Shown in pieces: positions 36,016 to 46,545 of a stretch of DNA of 64,000 nt. Source of the stretch: Allantophomopsis cytisporea (lineage: Eukaryota > Ascomycota > Leotiomycetes > Phacidiales > Phacidiaceae); contig CP103020.1 of the NCBI GenBank assembly GCA_024752435.1, positions 620,001 to 684,000 of the forward strand, in the 5' to 3' direction. Below the pieces are notes generated by a model. The model did no database searches. It saw only the letters and a list, made by a program, of their open reading frames with translations, and was not told the DNA's origin. How positions within the stretch are numbered: the first letter of the stretch is position 1; each line of letters opens with the position of its first letter. The position numbers and the translations under genes were made by a program.

Positions 36016-36716
36016 ATGATATACTAAACATGTCACCAATTCTTTCTAGTTTTACAAAATTTCAATTATTCGAAGATGATTTTGGAAATATGATGTGCCA
36101 TGTATGAAACAAAGTCTCCTCAGGACACTGTTCTAAGCTCGAACAGTTTGAATGAAATTATAGAATGCCTTTGAAGGACGATGAGAAGAAAGAATCGTGC
36201 TTAGAGATTGTATATGAGCCTCAGGAACTCTTGAAAAACAACCAAAGTAACAATAAAGTTCGGCAGTAGTCTTCTGTAATGGAATGATGACACATCCATT
36301 GACTTGAGGCTTGAATACATCGAGTAGCATTGAAGAAGAACGCTAATGAAGAATGTGAAAAGAGCCAGACCACGGAAGACCAAGAGCTCAAGGATCGTAC
36401 ATTCCTTAGCCGTATACATGTGGAAATAACTATAGATTTTGAAAAAAGGACATCGCTTCAAACACGTTATGCGGTAGCTCCAGACCCATCTGTTGAAGTT
36501 TGGATGAATATGAACTCTGGCTGCTGGGAAGAATCGAAACATTGCTCTCGACGGGGTATTTAGCACCAGTATCTTGGAAGACTTGTGATCTTCTTGTAGC
36601 TTAGCGGCTTCTTGGAGAACATGGTAGATATCCAAATCAATCTCGGAAGGTTGTCTTAAACACGTTGCCTCTTTGCTCTCCGACCATCTCTCGAACCTTC
36701 TCGACACCTCGCGTGG

Positions 36717-39431
36717 CTAAGAACCCTTAAGATACAATTGTATCAACGATAGAGCTGATTCACCACTTGAGCTTCTTCTCATGACTCTTGCACCATAACC
36801 TATCATGAGTCTGATATCATTTAGACGCCTGTCGTAAGTTGCTAGCATAAATGGTGTGAAACAATCGAAACAGCGGAGCCTGTGATGAATTGAATTGTCT
36901 AGTCTTGTAAATGGCCGGGCACAATCTGCTCTTATATCCTCATTGACCCCCACTTGTTTTAGCAGAAACGCCAGTATATGCGCGGAAAACCCTATGTACT
37001 TGTCATCGAGATTCCCTCGACGAGGTGCCATGAGAATGCAAGTGACTAATTCCAACTTCAAATCTTTCGTGGAGAGTCCTTTTCTGGTAAATTTGTATAT
37101 AAAATGTCCATCGTGACAATCGCATATTGGGTCATAGTGGAGTCTATCAAACCACAGGTCACTATGAAACACAATAATGTATTTCGTGAAAAGAAATTCT
37201 CGATTCTTGATCTGACAGTGATTGAGAATCCCTTCACGCATCCATGCTGGCGGTGTCACCCTGTTGGAAACGATGAGCATCAAGGCAGCATCTTCGATGC
37301 TGCGCAATTGAGCTCCGGACTCAAAAAGAAGCTCAAAATTAGGCGTAGGCCAAAGATCGGTTTCCCCGGATATACAATAAGATATCACATCACTGACACC
37401 CCCATTGGGTTAGAGGTTTCCAATCCCCATATCCATTAAGAGTCTTAACATCGAAGTTGTGCCCTTTCGAGCAACAATATTAAGAAGTTTCTCAACCCTG
37501 AGTTATTGGCAACTATAATAAAGCAGTCATCATTGATTAGGCCTTTTATGATTGCCGCAGAGCCGTACTCTTCTAAATGTGCAATTAAAGCAGACTCAAC
37601 ATCATCTATGAAGCGAACAAGCTTAATGACGTGTAACATATCTGGTACTGTTGAAGTATCAAAGTCCCCTGTTTCTGCTGTTATGGCTGAAAATGAATGT
37701 GCTGCTGGAGTAAGACATAACTGATTACTTCGCGGCCTTCTGACCTGAGCTATTTCCTGTTTTAGAACCAACGACAACATTAAACGTTCGGAATATAAGC
37801 TGAGAACCTTCTGCAGATATACCTCGTTGTCACACCTAGGCCAAATCTGGCGACGGCTGTTGTTATGATAAACATAGGCCAGTGATGCTGAGAAGAGCTG
37901 GCTTACATATCAAGCTTGGGCGCCTGTAATGGGTAATTTTGTAACAGAAGCTGACAAACATCATGCTCGGTTTCAACGAATTTTTGAAAACTGTCCATAT
38001 CTTCTAAGTTGTGAATTGAAGGACAGTTATAACAGTACTGTATGAAATTGATGAACTAGTACACACGAGGTCAAGAGTCAGACGTAAATCCAGTTATGAA
38101 ATCGAAATCATTGGCTGGAAAAGAGAAGGCAATACCTGAAGTCATATCTTATCAATTTACAACCTCCAATATCGTGTGGTTCCCTTGTCTAAATACCTGG
38201 CAAACATCTGAGGAATGAACTTCACCCAAGTCAAGGTGCTTCCTTGCCCTGGGCATATTAACAACAGAAGGGTAGAATCCCCACAATAGATGACCCGTTT
38301 CCTGTTCTCTCACGAGACCAAAGCACTGAAGCATCTCCTTGTTGTCGCGGTAAAGATATCTGATTGGGGCTAAGGTCAATGACCAGCTGCTGGTGTAAGA
38401 CAGCCCCATAAGATAAGCAATTTCGACCGCATGAGTTGAAAACCAAGATGATGGGAGAAAACGGAAAGCAAGTCTTGTTTCGGATCTCTTCTGACTCGTA
38501 CTCTTCCTACTTTGTGCTTTCGTTTCGCTGCATAAGAAAGTACCAAAAGGTGTGTTTAGGTGAATTAGCTTGGCTTCTATTCCACGGTTTGCAACTTGAA
38601 AAGTTTTCAAGTTGCATCCTTCATCTGTGACCCCGTGGAACTGAGGCTGTTCATTAGAGCTGCTATATGATAGATGGCTTCGCTGTGTGCTGTTGGTGAG
38701 ATGGAAAGGTTGATTGCGTTGTAAACTGATCAGCATGTTACTTTCAGCCCTTTTGACCCCAGTAAAGATCTCGTCTAGAAGGTCCTTCAGTTGGCTTTTA
38801 TAATCTTGAAGCTGGCCTTGTATAGCAATACTCTTCGTGCTAAATGCATCCAGGGTTTTGCTCGAAGCAACAACTTGGTTTCGGGTTCGTTGAATTTACT
38901 CTAAGGACTCTAACATATAAGTTCCAGACCAAATCAGTCGTGCTCTTGAAATCCATGCAGTTAGCTTACCCTTGTAATGTTGTCAGGCAAAGTAGTAAGG
39001 CTCTCACTTTGGAGTCGAATCCAGACCGAAATACTGCAATCTCTTCAGGCATAACTAGAGCAAAATGTATTGTACGTCCAAATTTGGCTACTGCTTTCGA
39101 CCTCTTTCTTACGGTAATTACTCCAAGGCTCGCAGATTTTGTTGCCAGTGTCTCATCATACCTTGTAGAGAGCTTTTTATAAAATTTGACTACATCTGAT
39201 TGGCAAGCCTCGATGATAGATGTAGTTTCATTGCGTTTGGAATCTGTGGGCTGACCACTGATGATTGTGCTCTCAAATCTTCAAATATCGAGACGTAGCG
39301 GCTGAGATCGTCGACTAAGTCCTTGTACTTTCCTCTGCGCCACCTATTTGTCTGCATGCTTTGCAGACATCGATCAGTTTTTCGATAGCAACGACGAAGT
39401 CGCCGATACTGATACCGAATGGAACTGGCAT
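36717..39431 (-). pseudogene. Disrupted ankyrin-type gene with fungal N-terminal domain
   Basis: The first frame, MPVPFGISIGDFVVAIEKLI then DVCKACRQIGGAEE, has the N-terminal domain common to fungal ankyrin/NLR-like proteins. The frame is then lost twice by what look like 1-nt deletions: near 39331 (GGAAAG where GGAAAAG would continue into YKDLVDDLSRYVSIFEDL) and near 39274 (TTGAGAG where TTGGAGAG would continue into ESTIISGQPTDSKRNE). Downstream, DVVKFYKKLSTRYDE, a helical region, the frame at 38152-38736, INFIQYCYNCPSIHNLEDMD and ankyrin-like parts (VEKLLNIVARKGTTSMLRLL; ALMLIVSNRVTPPAWM; FTPFMLATYDRRLNDIRLMI) can be joined by plausible introns. Another frame change lies near 37497 and an in-frame TAA near 37395-37400; the latter may instead be a CTAAC branch point inside an intron. 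Either a decaying gene or homopolymer errors in the assembly. Confidence 0.55.
38591..38615. repeat. 25-bp perfect palindrome with 1-nt centre
   Basis: Arms GCAACTTGAAAA and TTTTCAAGTTGC flank a single G, inside the disrupted ankyrin-type gene. Seen directly. Confidence 0.75.
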
Positions 39432-39869
39432 GCTGAGTGGTAAAGTATATTGTGTAGAAACAGTTCTCGTTGGTAGCGGCAACTAGACGTATGGCGAGGC
39501 TGGATAAGTTGATTGACGGATAAATGTAGTTAGAGCTCGGTGTAATACGGGGTTTTGGATTGATGGGAATACTGTTTCAATAAAGGATATCGGAATAATC
39601 TCAACATCATCTCAACAGCTACGCAATGCTAAGTTGAAAACAAGAGAGCAGTATTGATAAGATGGGGAAAACAGCGAAATACGGATAATATTTCCACCCG
39701 CTGACCACCCTGTAACCACCAATCATTTCCAAAGTAAAAATGCGTAGGGTTCAGTCGCTGTGTCTACGTCTATAAAATGAGGCTGCCTACGTCTAACTCC
39801 AAACACCACCATGCCCTTTGTAGCTTACAACTCCAACCGATTATCAAATGCCATGCCTCAAACTGTCCC
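39432..39869. other. Intergenic between ankyrin-type gene and glutamate kinase
   Basis: 438 bp holding the presumed promoter of the minus-strand ankyrin-type gene and the 3' UTR of the kinase. Nothing else is seen. Confidence 0.55.
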
Positions 39870-41389
39870 TTAAATAGGTGATACAGGTCTACTTTCGCGA
39901 TGGAAGAAACTTATGTTTTCTCGCAAAGCCACATACTCGCTGTCAGCATAACCAAGAAGTGGTTCAATCTGGTGGCTTTTAACACCTTTGATACGTGTAA
40001 TTTCAGCCGCGGAATAGTTTACCAATGCCCTTCCAACCTCAACTGGTACTCCGTCCCATAGAGGCTGTTGGTTACCCTCAGCAGCCTTTGGTACTCTGTT
40101 GACAACGACAATTCTAACGGCTTCTTGTTGCGCAAACGAACCTTCCACATCCACGACACCGACTGGAAGGAGACCAGCCTTATCGGCAAGTGCCTTATGT
40201 GCTCCAGCATCAATGTAGACAGTTCCATGAGGAGCAAGACCATGGAGAAGCCAGAAATAACGATCTCGTATCGGCTGAGGAGATGGAACAAACCGAGTAT
40301 GTAATGGCGCCTCTATGATTTGGGAATTAAGAGATGCGTTCGATTTTGAGAGGGGGTCTTCATGGCCATCTTCGATTGCCTTATGCGCTGCTGCTTCAGC
40401 TTTCTGCTGAGCCTTGACTGCCTGGACATAGCGGACGATATTGACAATATTTCCAGGATTCGAAGATCGTGTGATGACTGTTGTCACACCAGCTGAAGTC
40501 GCAAGGCGAGCTGCTACAATTTTTGTAGACATTCCACCGGTGCCGAGACTGGAACCCGCACTAGACACTAATAATTTATTAGTATAATATTGGGAAGTTG
40601 TCATTGAGAAGCTTACCATCTGCCTGTAATGCCGCAATGTCATCTACAACCTCAATCGCCTTTGCATCCGGGTTTGATCTTGGGTTCTTGTCATAGAGAC
40701 AGTCTACATCGGTCATCAAGAAAAGGAAATCGGCATGGACCATAGCCGCCGTAATTGCGGAAAGGGTATCGTTGTCACCAAACTTAATCTCGGAGACTGC
40801 AAGAGTATCATTTTCGTTGACGATCGGGATGACTCCCATGTCCAAAAGTTCTGTGAAAGTGTTCTGAGCGTTCAGGTATTGGGTCCTCTAAAGTTATGTC
40901 AGCTCTTGAATTCCTCGAAGGGACCAAGATAGAAGTATACATCTGCGATGTCGTTTCTTGTGAGAAGTATTTGAGCAACTGGTTGGCGTAGATTTGAAAA
41001 TAGATTATCCCAGAGACTGATGAGTCTACATTGTCCTATTGCTGCCAATGCCTTGTACTTTGTATCAGCCTTGTGTTCGAAGTAATTGTGCACATGAGTT
41101 CCTTACTTGTAATCGAGGCAAGTGCTTGGGTCTCTTTTCGTAATCCATACTCCTCAGTCCTACGCCAATGGCTCCGGAAGAAACAATGATAACCTTGTGT
41201 CCATCTTTGCGTAACTTCACTGCGGTTTCGACTATAAGGGACAGAATCGAGAGCAATGGTTCGTGAGTCTTTTCATCAACAATTGAGCTCGTACCTGCCA
41301 GCCAGAATAATATTAGATGCTGGATCCATACAGTGGAATTCGAACTGACCGAGCTTGATGACAATTGTGTGACTTTTTGGTCCTTTCAT
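39870..41389 (-). CDS. PRO1: Glutamate 5-kinase with PUA domain
   Basis: complement(join(39870..40567, 40617..40887, 40941..41051, 41107..41294, 41350..41389)), 435 aa. It catalyses the first step of proline synthesis, ATP + L-glutamate to glutamyl-5-phosphate, in the cytosol. The amino-acid-kinase fold is clear: TIVIKLGTSS at the start, KVIIVSSGAIGVG at about 55-67, VNENDTL and KFGDNDTLSA at about 150-170 for substrate and Mg binding, LMTDVDCLYDKNP, and SSLGTGGMSTKI for the ATP loop. The C-terminal PUA domain spans about 310-415 (VYIDAGAHKALADKAGLLPV; IKGVKSHQIEPLLGYADSEY). Yeast Pro1 is also a stand-alone kinase rather than the P5CS fusion. The gene is divergent from ATP23 (274 bp). Confidence 0.95.
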
Positions 41390-41663
41390 ACTTGCAAAGT
41401 TATTAGTAACACATAAGCAAACTGGTATGTGTAAAGGGTTTCTTAGATATAGCGCTGAAACGATCCTTAATCTAGGTTGAAATTTGACTCATTACTCCAA
41501 TTTATGTACTTCTGCGCCCTTTCACTGCGATTACGCACTGGCAGAATCTTGTGACTTTTCTACACCGCCTTCGTCACAAGTCCGCATTATCGACTAGAGA
41601 GCATCGTCGAGCTTCAATAACCATAAGCAATTTATATTTCAATCCCACTTTCTAACGTTCGCA
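41390..41663. promoter_or_regulatory. Bidirectional promoter PRO1 / ATP23
   Basis: 274 bp between divergent starts; no distinct site recognised. Confidence 0.5.
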
Positions 41664-42472
41664 ATGGCAGAAGTAGACCCACCAAACAAGGCTAGTCCAC
41701 CTTCAAATGACCCTTCGAAAACTGGATACGATCCTGATTCGAAATGGACGAACGTGTTTAATATTGTTACTGGACGCATGACAGCTGCCGGCAAAGACGC
41801 CTTCCGCGAAGATGCCTATATTCGCAACGAGGAGCGTGACTGCAAACGATGTGATGAGTGGCGCGACTATCTTTTCCAATATTCTCCTATTATAAGATTT
41901 CTCAACGAAAACATCTCGAAGCTTAATGGGGAACTAGGACCAGAGAACGTCAAGTGTAGGAGATGTCCGACAAGAATAGAGGTTGGAGAAGATGGTCAGA
42001 AGAAATACTACAGACAGGGTGGAGGCTTCAGTCCAGACCATGGTATTCAAGTTTGTGCGAATGAGATGAGGAGCCAAGGGCATTTGGAAGACACATTGGC
42101 ACATGAAATGGTACATGCTTGGGATCACTTGCGATTCAAAGTCGATTGGGCGGATTTAAGACATGCTGCTTGTACAGAGGTGAGCCACCCCTCGTCCACC
42201 CAGCGAGCCTTAAGAATTTCCAAATCCTGACATTTAGTTTCCAGATTCGAGCGAGCAGTCTTAGTGGTGAGTGCAGATGGACACGCGAATTTTTTACCAG
42301 AGCCAACTGGACTGTTACACAACAACACCAAGCATGTGTACGATCTAGAGCTATCAGATCTGTCATGATGAGACCATCATGCAAGGATGATGCACATGCC
42401 GCTAAGGTAGTAAATGAGGTATGGGACAGTTGCTTCGCCGACACAAGACCATTCGATGAGATATATAGATAA
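41664..42472 (+). CDS. ATP23: Mitochondrial inner membrane metalloprotease Atp23
   Basis: join(41664..42179, 42245..42472), 247 aa. The zinc-protease motif HEMVHAWD (HExxH) is at about 144-151 within LEDTLAHEMVHAWDHLRFKV. It is preceded by a conserved Cys-rich part (RDCKRCDEWRDYLF, VKCRRCPTRIEVG, GIQVCANEM) and followed by RHAACTE-IRASSLSGECRW. In yeast Atp23 processes the Atp6 precursor and helps assemble the F1Fo ATP synthase in the intermembrane space; the Cys pairs fit Mia40-dependent import. No cleavable presequence is needed. The intron ends CATTTAGTTTCCAG. The gene converges with the Aurora kinase gene. Confidence 0.95.
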
Positions 42473-42726
42473 GTTGGCTATCACCAGAAGAGCAAATCCA
42501 CGGGGAAACGGTCATCCGTCATCAATCATCAGAGGAACCACATCTGGATACGGTACAGAGCATCATGCGATGAGAAAGTGCATTGTACGATTATATATCA
42601 AGAAAGCGTAGGCGCCAGAAAAATAAACAAATCACTCTGAACTCCCCCTCACGCTCATGAAACTCCGTCTCCGTTACCACCTACCCGAACGCCATGCAGT
42701 ATCCCCTCCCATATGTCATAAAGTCA

Positions 42727-44044
42727 TTAATCTCGAGAACCAATCGAGGATTTACTTCCTGTGGACTTAGAGTCACGTAAACTGGCTCGTTCGCCTTTCA
42801 CACAGTGCTTGATAATCCACGGATGTTTCTCAACTTGCTCAAGTGGAATACGCTTCTCGGGATCGAGAACAAGTAACTAAAATTAGTCAGTAACCGGGTT
42901 GGACTTCCTGTGGCGAGAGTCTTACTCTTTTGATCAAGTCTTTAGCTTCGGGGCTCACGAAACTTGGGACTGTCATCTCTCCCCTCGCAATTCTTCTTTG
43001 TGTCATCACAGGTGTGTCCTCAAATGGCGCCTCTCCAACCAAGAATTCATAAGTCAAGACTCCCAAACTCCATAAGTCCACCTTCTCATTGTAGTAGTTA
43101 TCAGAACTTCCAGGCTTGATCATCTCGGGTGGCAGATAGTCGAGAGTTCCGCACATGGTGTTTCTTCTGTTGTTTGGAGCGTGGACTGACCACCCAAAAT
43201 CCGAGATCTTGATCTCTCCGTGGATTCCAACAAGGATATTTTCGGGTTTGATATCTCTATGCATGACATGCTTCTTGTGTAAGTACTTGAGCGCTGCAGC
43301 CATCTGAGCAATGTAGTGCGCTGCTTTCCACTCCGGGAAACGGTTTTCCTTGCGAAGGTGCTTATAAAGCTCCCCCTTTCCAGCGAATTCGAGAATAAGG
43401 AAGACTCGTTTACTGTCGTGGAAGTGACCGTATAGTTGAAGAATGTTTGGGTGTCGCAAATTTGATTGAATCTCAATCTCTCGTCGGACTTGTTTCTCGA
43501 CTTTGCCTTGCTGAAGCTCGTTCTTGTGTAACACTTTTAGAGCGCAGACAAATCCTGTAGTACGTTCTCTCGCAAGATAAACACGGCCAAACTTCCCCTT
43601 TCCCAAGGGTTTTCCGATTTCGAACATGCCAAGGTGAAACTGTTTTGGTACCGAAGGCTGCTCGTATATGGGATTGGACTTTCGTTCAGCTCTGATAATC
43701 TCATCAGAAGGGCGAGAAGAGCTGGAGGTAGCCTTTCTGGGTGGCGAAGCGGTAGGGATACTCGAAGCTTTCCATTGAGCGGCTTGTGATGGGACTGTCA
43801 CAGTTGCTATAGTTGTTGGATTCGGATTGGTGTTTTGCAGAGCCATCTTCAGCAAGTGTGATCTGCTGCCTGTCTGCGACAATTGTGCTGACCCATTTGC
43901 TGTGGTGGTCTTCGGATGTCAGCCATTTGTATATTGCTAGGTTTGTGGGATTCTCACCTTCGATTTGTAAGTCTTAGTGCCATCGTCGTTCTCGTCGTTG
44001 ACAGACATACGCTCGAAACGCGACTCCAAACCTCGAGTTGCCAT
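42727..44044 (-). CDS. Aurora-type serine/threonine kinase (Ark1/Ipl1)
   Basis: complement(join(42727..42876, 42926..43909, 43958..44044)), 406 aa. A disordered N-tail precedes the kinase domain at about 120-375. Visible elements are the P-loop LGKGKFGRVYLA (about 131-142), ATP Lys in ALKVLHK (about 154), catalytic HRDIKPEN (Asp about 248) and DFGWSVHAP (about 266). The Aurora T-loop follows as RRNTMCGTLDYLPPEM. This activation loop and the DFGWS pattern identify the Aurora family rather than PKA or Polo kinases. Fungi normally have one Aurora, the chromosomal passenger kinase that corrects kinetochore attachments and drives cytokinesis with INCENP/Sli15. The last exon (LLVLDPEKRIPLEQVEKHPW) completes subdomain XI. 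Shares a 367-bp promoter with TIP41. Confidence 0.95.
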
Positions 44045-44411
44045 AATGAGTTGCACGTCAATTGAAAAGAGTACCAGCTGGCAAGTGGATTTCTCAAGGC
44101 TATGAGTGAAACTTCCGTTGGGTTAGTAGTGATCTGATTATTAAAAAAAAAACAATAGACAAGAAGCAGATGGGATTGGTGGTTTCGTTTACCCTCAAAC
44201 TCTAGTCAATAATGGAAACCACAGCAACCGGACGCGCTAGCATTTGCGTCACATTCTAGGTGCGATGCATGGACCCCACCAAAAGAACCCCACAATACCT
44301 TTGCGATACCTTACATACCTTAGGTAAGGTACTACGTAGTGATCGCATTACAGCTACTGTGTCGCGACACTTAACTCACAACGAACGACTCACGCCCTTA
44401 ATATCTTCAAG
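44045..44411. promoter_or_regulatory. Bidirectional promoter Aurora kinase / TIP41
   Basis: 367 bp. It contains a run of A (about 44144-44153) and a CTTAGGTAAG palindrome near 44319-44328 close to the TIP41 side. Confidence 0.5.
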
Positions 44412-45348
44412 ATGTCGTTCAACGGAGCGATCAATGAACCCTTTCCAACTCCAGAAGATGCGAATCTTTCGACAGTATCACATACAGAACATGGCTTCAA
44501 GATTAGTGCACGCAAGTTACCCATCTCCAAGGCCCAACCAATCGACGAGATGACGGAGAAACTCGGTATTCCTGTGCCAGAGATGATCTTTGGTGATAAT
44601 ATGTTAGCTGTTGAACATCCGGAAAGTGGCTGGCGCATAGAATTCAACGCTTTCGACGCGCTTGACCATGTCGACAAGACCGACAAGAATATGTTGAAGG
44701 TCGCATACTCAAGCGAGTGGTCTAGCAGCCGGTCAGTTCTCTGATTATAAGACCCTGAGAACATATACTGATATTCATATAGAGAAAAAACACACGAGGG
44801 AATTAAGGAAGTTGTGAAGCCATTCGATTGGTCATACACAACCGATTACAAGGGTACTGTCCACGGCAAACCATTTGTCCCTGGTCGGGAGCAGATTCCA
44901 ATCGAACTTTTGAAGCGCCCAGATCCAATCAGGTTCTTCGAGGAGGTTGTTTTGTATGAGAGCGAGCTCGACGACAACGGAATTTCTATGTATTCTTGTA
45001 AAGTCCGGGTCATGCCAGAACGTATGCTCTTGCTCAGTCGGCTTTTCATGCGTCTGGATAATGTCATCTTCAGAGTTCGAGACACCAGGGTTTATGTTGA
45101 TTTCAAAAAGGCACAGGTCATTCGAGAATACATTGCAAGAGAGGAAACATTTGAGAACGTCAAGCAGGTAAGAAGCAGATATATCTACCAACACATGACT
45201 GATGGCTGGATTTGCTAACTTTCTTCAGAGCCTCAGGCGCAGTGGGCTTATGCCCGACGATGTGACTGTTGCCCTTCGTGATTCCAATCAGGTTTGCAGT
45301 CATATGCCAGTGGTTGATGGTTCTTTGGAGACAGTGGTGTTGCCGTAA
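44412..45348 (+). CDS. TIP41: Tip41-like type 2A phosphatase regulator
   Basis: join(44412..44731, 44783..45167, 45229..45348), 274 aa. Conserved Tip41 blocks are MIFGDNMLAVEHPESGWRIE at about 58-77, PFDWSYTTDYKG at about 121-132, ELLKRPDPIRFFEEVVLYES, GISMYSCKVRVMPERMLLLS, and LFMRLDNVIFRVRDTRVYVD. Tip41 binds Tap42 and/or PP2A-like catalytic subunits and takes part in TORC1 signalling in the cytosol. The acidic C-terminus is short. Both introns have good sites (GTCAGT..ATATAG; GTAAGA..CTTCAG). It converges with NIP7. Confidence 0.94.
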
Positions 45349-45735
45349 AACAGATTTGCCGTCAAGTATTCGATTTTCAGCAGCATTGCATTGGCGTCGG
45401 CTAGGGCCATTCGGTTTGGCAATCTGGAGTTATGGGAGAGCGATGCCAACATAAGAAAGGCTTACGAATCGTTTCGTATTGGAGAAGATACCAGGATCTT
45501 CATTGTATCTGTGGTGCCCAAAGTGGTAGTAAGAATTCAAGAATATTTCGCTCCAGTCCTCAAGATTTCAAGTACGGCGAATAGTCCTTCTGATTTTATT
45601 TACAGTCGTGCTGCGATGGATATCTGAAAAGCTCTACATTTTGATCCCAACCAATTTCCCTTGAACTCCAAGACTCCCTCAATGCCATAGACGCTCCTTG
45701 CATCTCTCCAGCTATCAACCAACACTCGTCTGCAT
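45349..45735. other. Convergent 3' intergenic region TIP41 / NIP7
   Basis: 387 bp between facing stop codons. A frame at 45391-45627 overlaps the TIP41 3' end region without a domain; probably UTR sequence. Confidence 0.5.
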
Positions 45736-46357
45736 TTAAGTAGTAGCAAACAAGCTATCCTCGTCTCTCAAGTATTCACCACAATCAGCCTGTCTGAAAG
45801 CTGCGATACCAGTTGGGTCCAATCTCCTCGCCTCTGCAGTACTTCTTGCTGTTACGCCGAACCCAAGAGGAGTATCATTCATGCTGTAGACAACGACACC
45901 CTGGTGCTCTGGGCAGTCCTCGGACCAACGTCCAATGTGTGCCTTGACAATGTTGCCTCCGTAGAGGAAAGGCATCTCTCCGTTTGACTTGACCCAGACC
46001 TTGTAACGAGCGTGCTGGGAAAGGATTGGAAGAGCGGTAATGTGAAGACGGAATTTTCCTGTCTTGGTGAACTTGCCTATGATAATTGTTAGTAACCAGT
46101 GTAGATAAGTATTTCGTTGAACAACACGTACCCAAACAAGTACCAAGGGACAAAAGTCTATCTCTTGAGATGGAAGTTGCAAGGTTCGCCAGAGAAAGGC
46201 GCACATAGTAGCATCTCTGCTGGTGAAGACGGAAGACGTATCGATCAGAATTTGGGGTGTTATCAATCGGAGCGATGAGGTTCTTCAAAGAATTTCCAGT
46301 GTAGTTCGCAAGCTTTGCGAACAAAGTCTGTGTTTCTTCTTCGGTGAGAGGACGCAT
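45736..46357 (-). CDS. NIP7: 60S ribosome biogenesis protein Nip7
   Basis: complement(join(45736..46076, 46132..46357)), 188 aa, as expected for Nip7 (about 180). It starts MRPLTEEETQTLFAKLANYT, followed by the N-terminal alpha-beta domain with RYVFRLHQQRCYYVRLSLAN. A C-terminal PUA domain follows (LHITALPILSQHARYKVWVK, MPFLYGGNIVKAHIGRWSED, VYSMNDTPLGFGVTARST). Nip7 associates with pre-60S particles in nucleolus and nucleus and is needed for 27S pre-rRNA processing; the PUA domain binds RNA. The gene shares a 188-bp promoter with NOC3, another 60S factor. Confidence 0.96.
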
Positions 46358-46545
46358 GTTGTAAGAGTGTTCTGTAAATGTGTTGTGCTGGTTTTTCGAG
46401 CAATGTTGTATTGCGACAAGAAATTCTGGAGGTCCTATCGCAAAAAGCTCTAGATTGAAGATTATCTTGTCACGCGGCCGCTAGTGCCCGTCCTCCAGAA
46501 ATTATTATCACGAGCAAAAGTATTCCGAGTCTCACAACATAAAAA
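46358..46545. promoter_or_regulatory. Bidirectional promoter NIP7 / NOC3
   Basis: 188 bp between divergent starts of two 60S biogenesis genes. Contains GCGGCCGC at about 46474-46481. I did not find a canonical PAC or RRPE element. Confidence 0.55.

Noticed and set aside
36201..36707. Frame downstream of the ankyrin-type gene as a separate gene
   Set aside because: It has no ATG at its start and follows the ankyrin frame after one in-frame stop; could be a decayed continuation, but evidence is too thin to list.
37395..37502. In-frame TAA as a definite nonsense mutation in the ankyrin-type gene
   Set aside because: The bases CTCTAACCC look like a branch point about 20 nt before a usable acceptor, so an intron may explain the stop.
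38844..39182. Plus-strand 112-aa frame
   Set aside because: Antisense shadow of the ankyrin-type gene exon.
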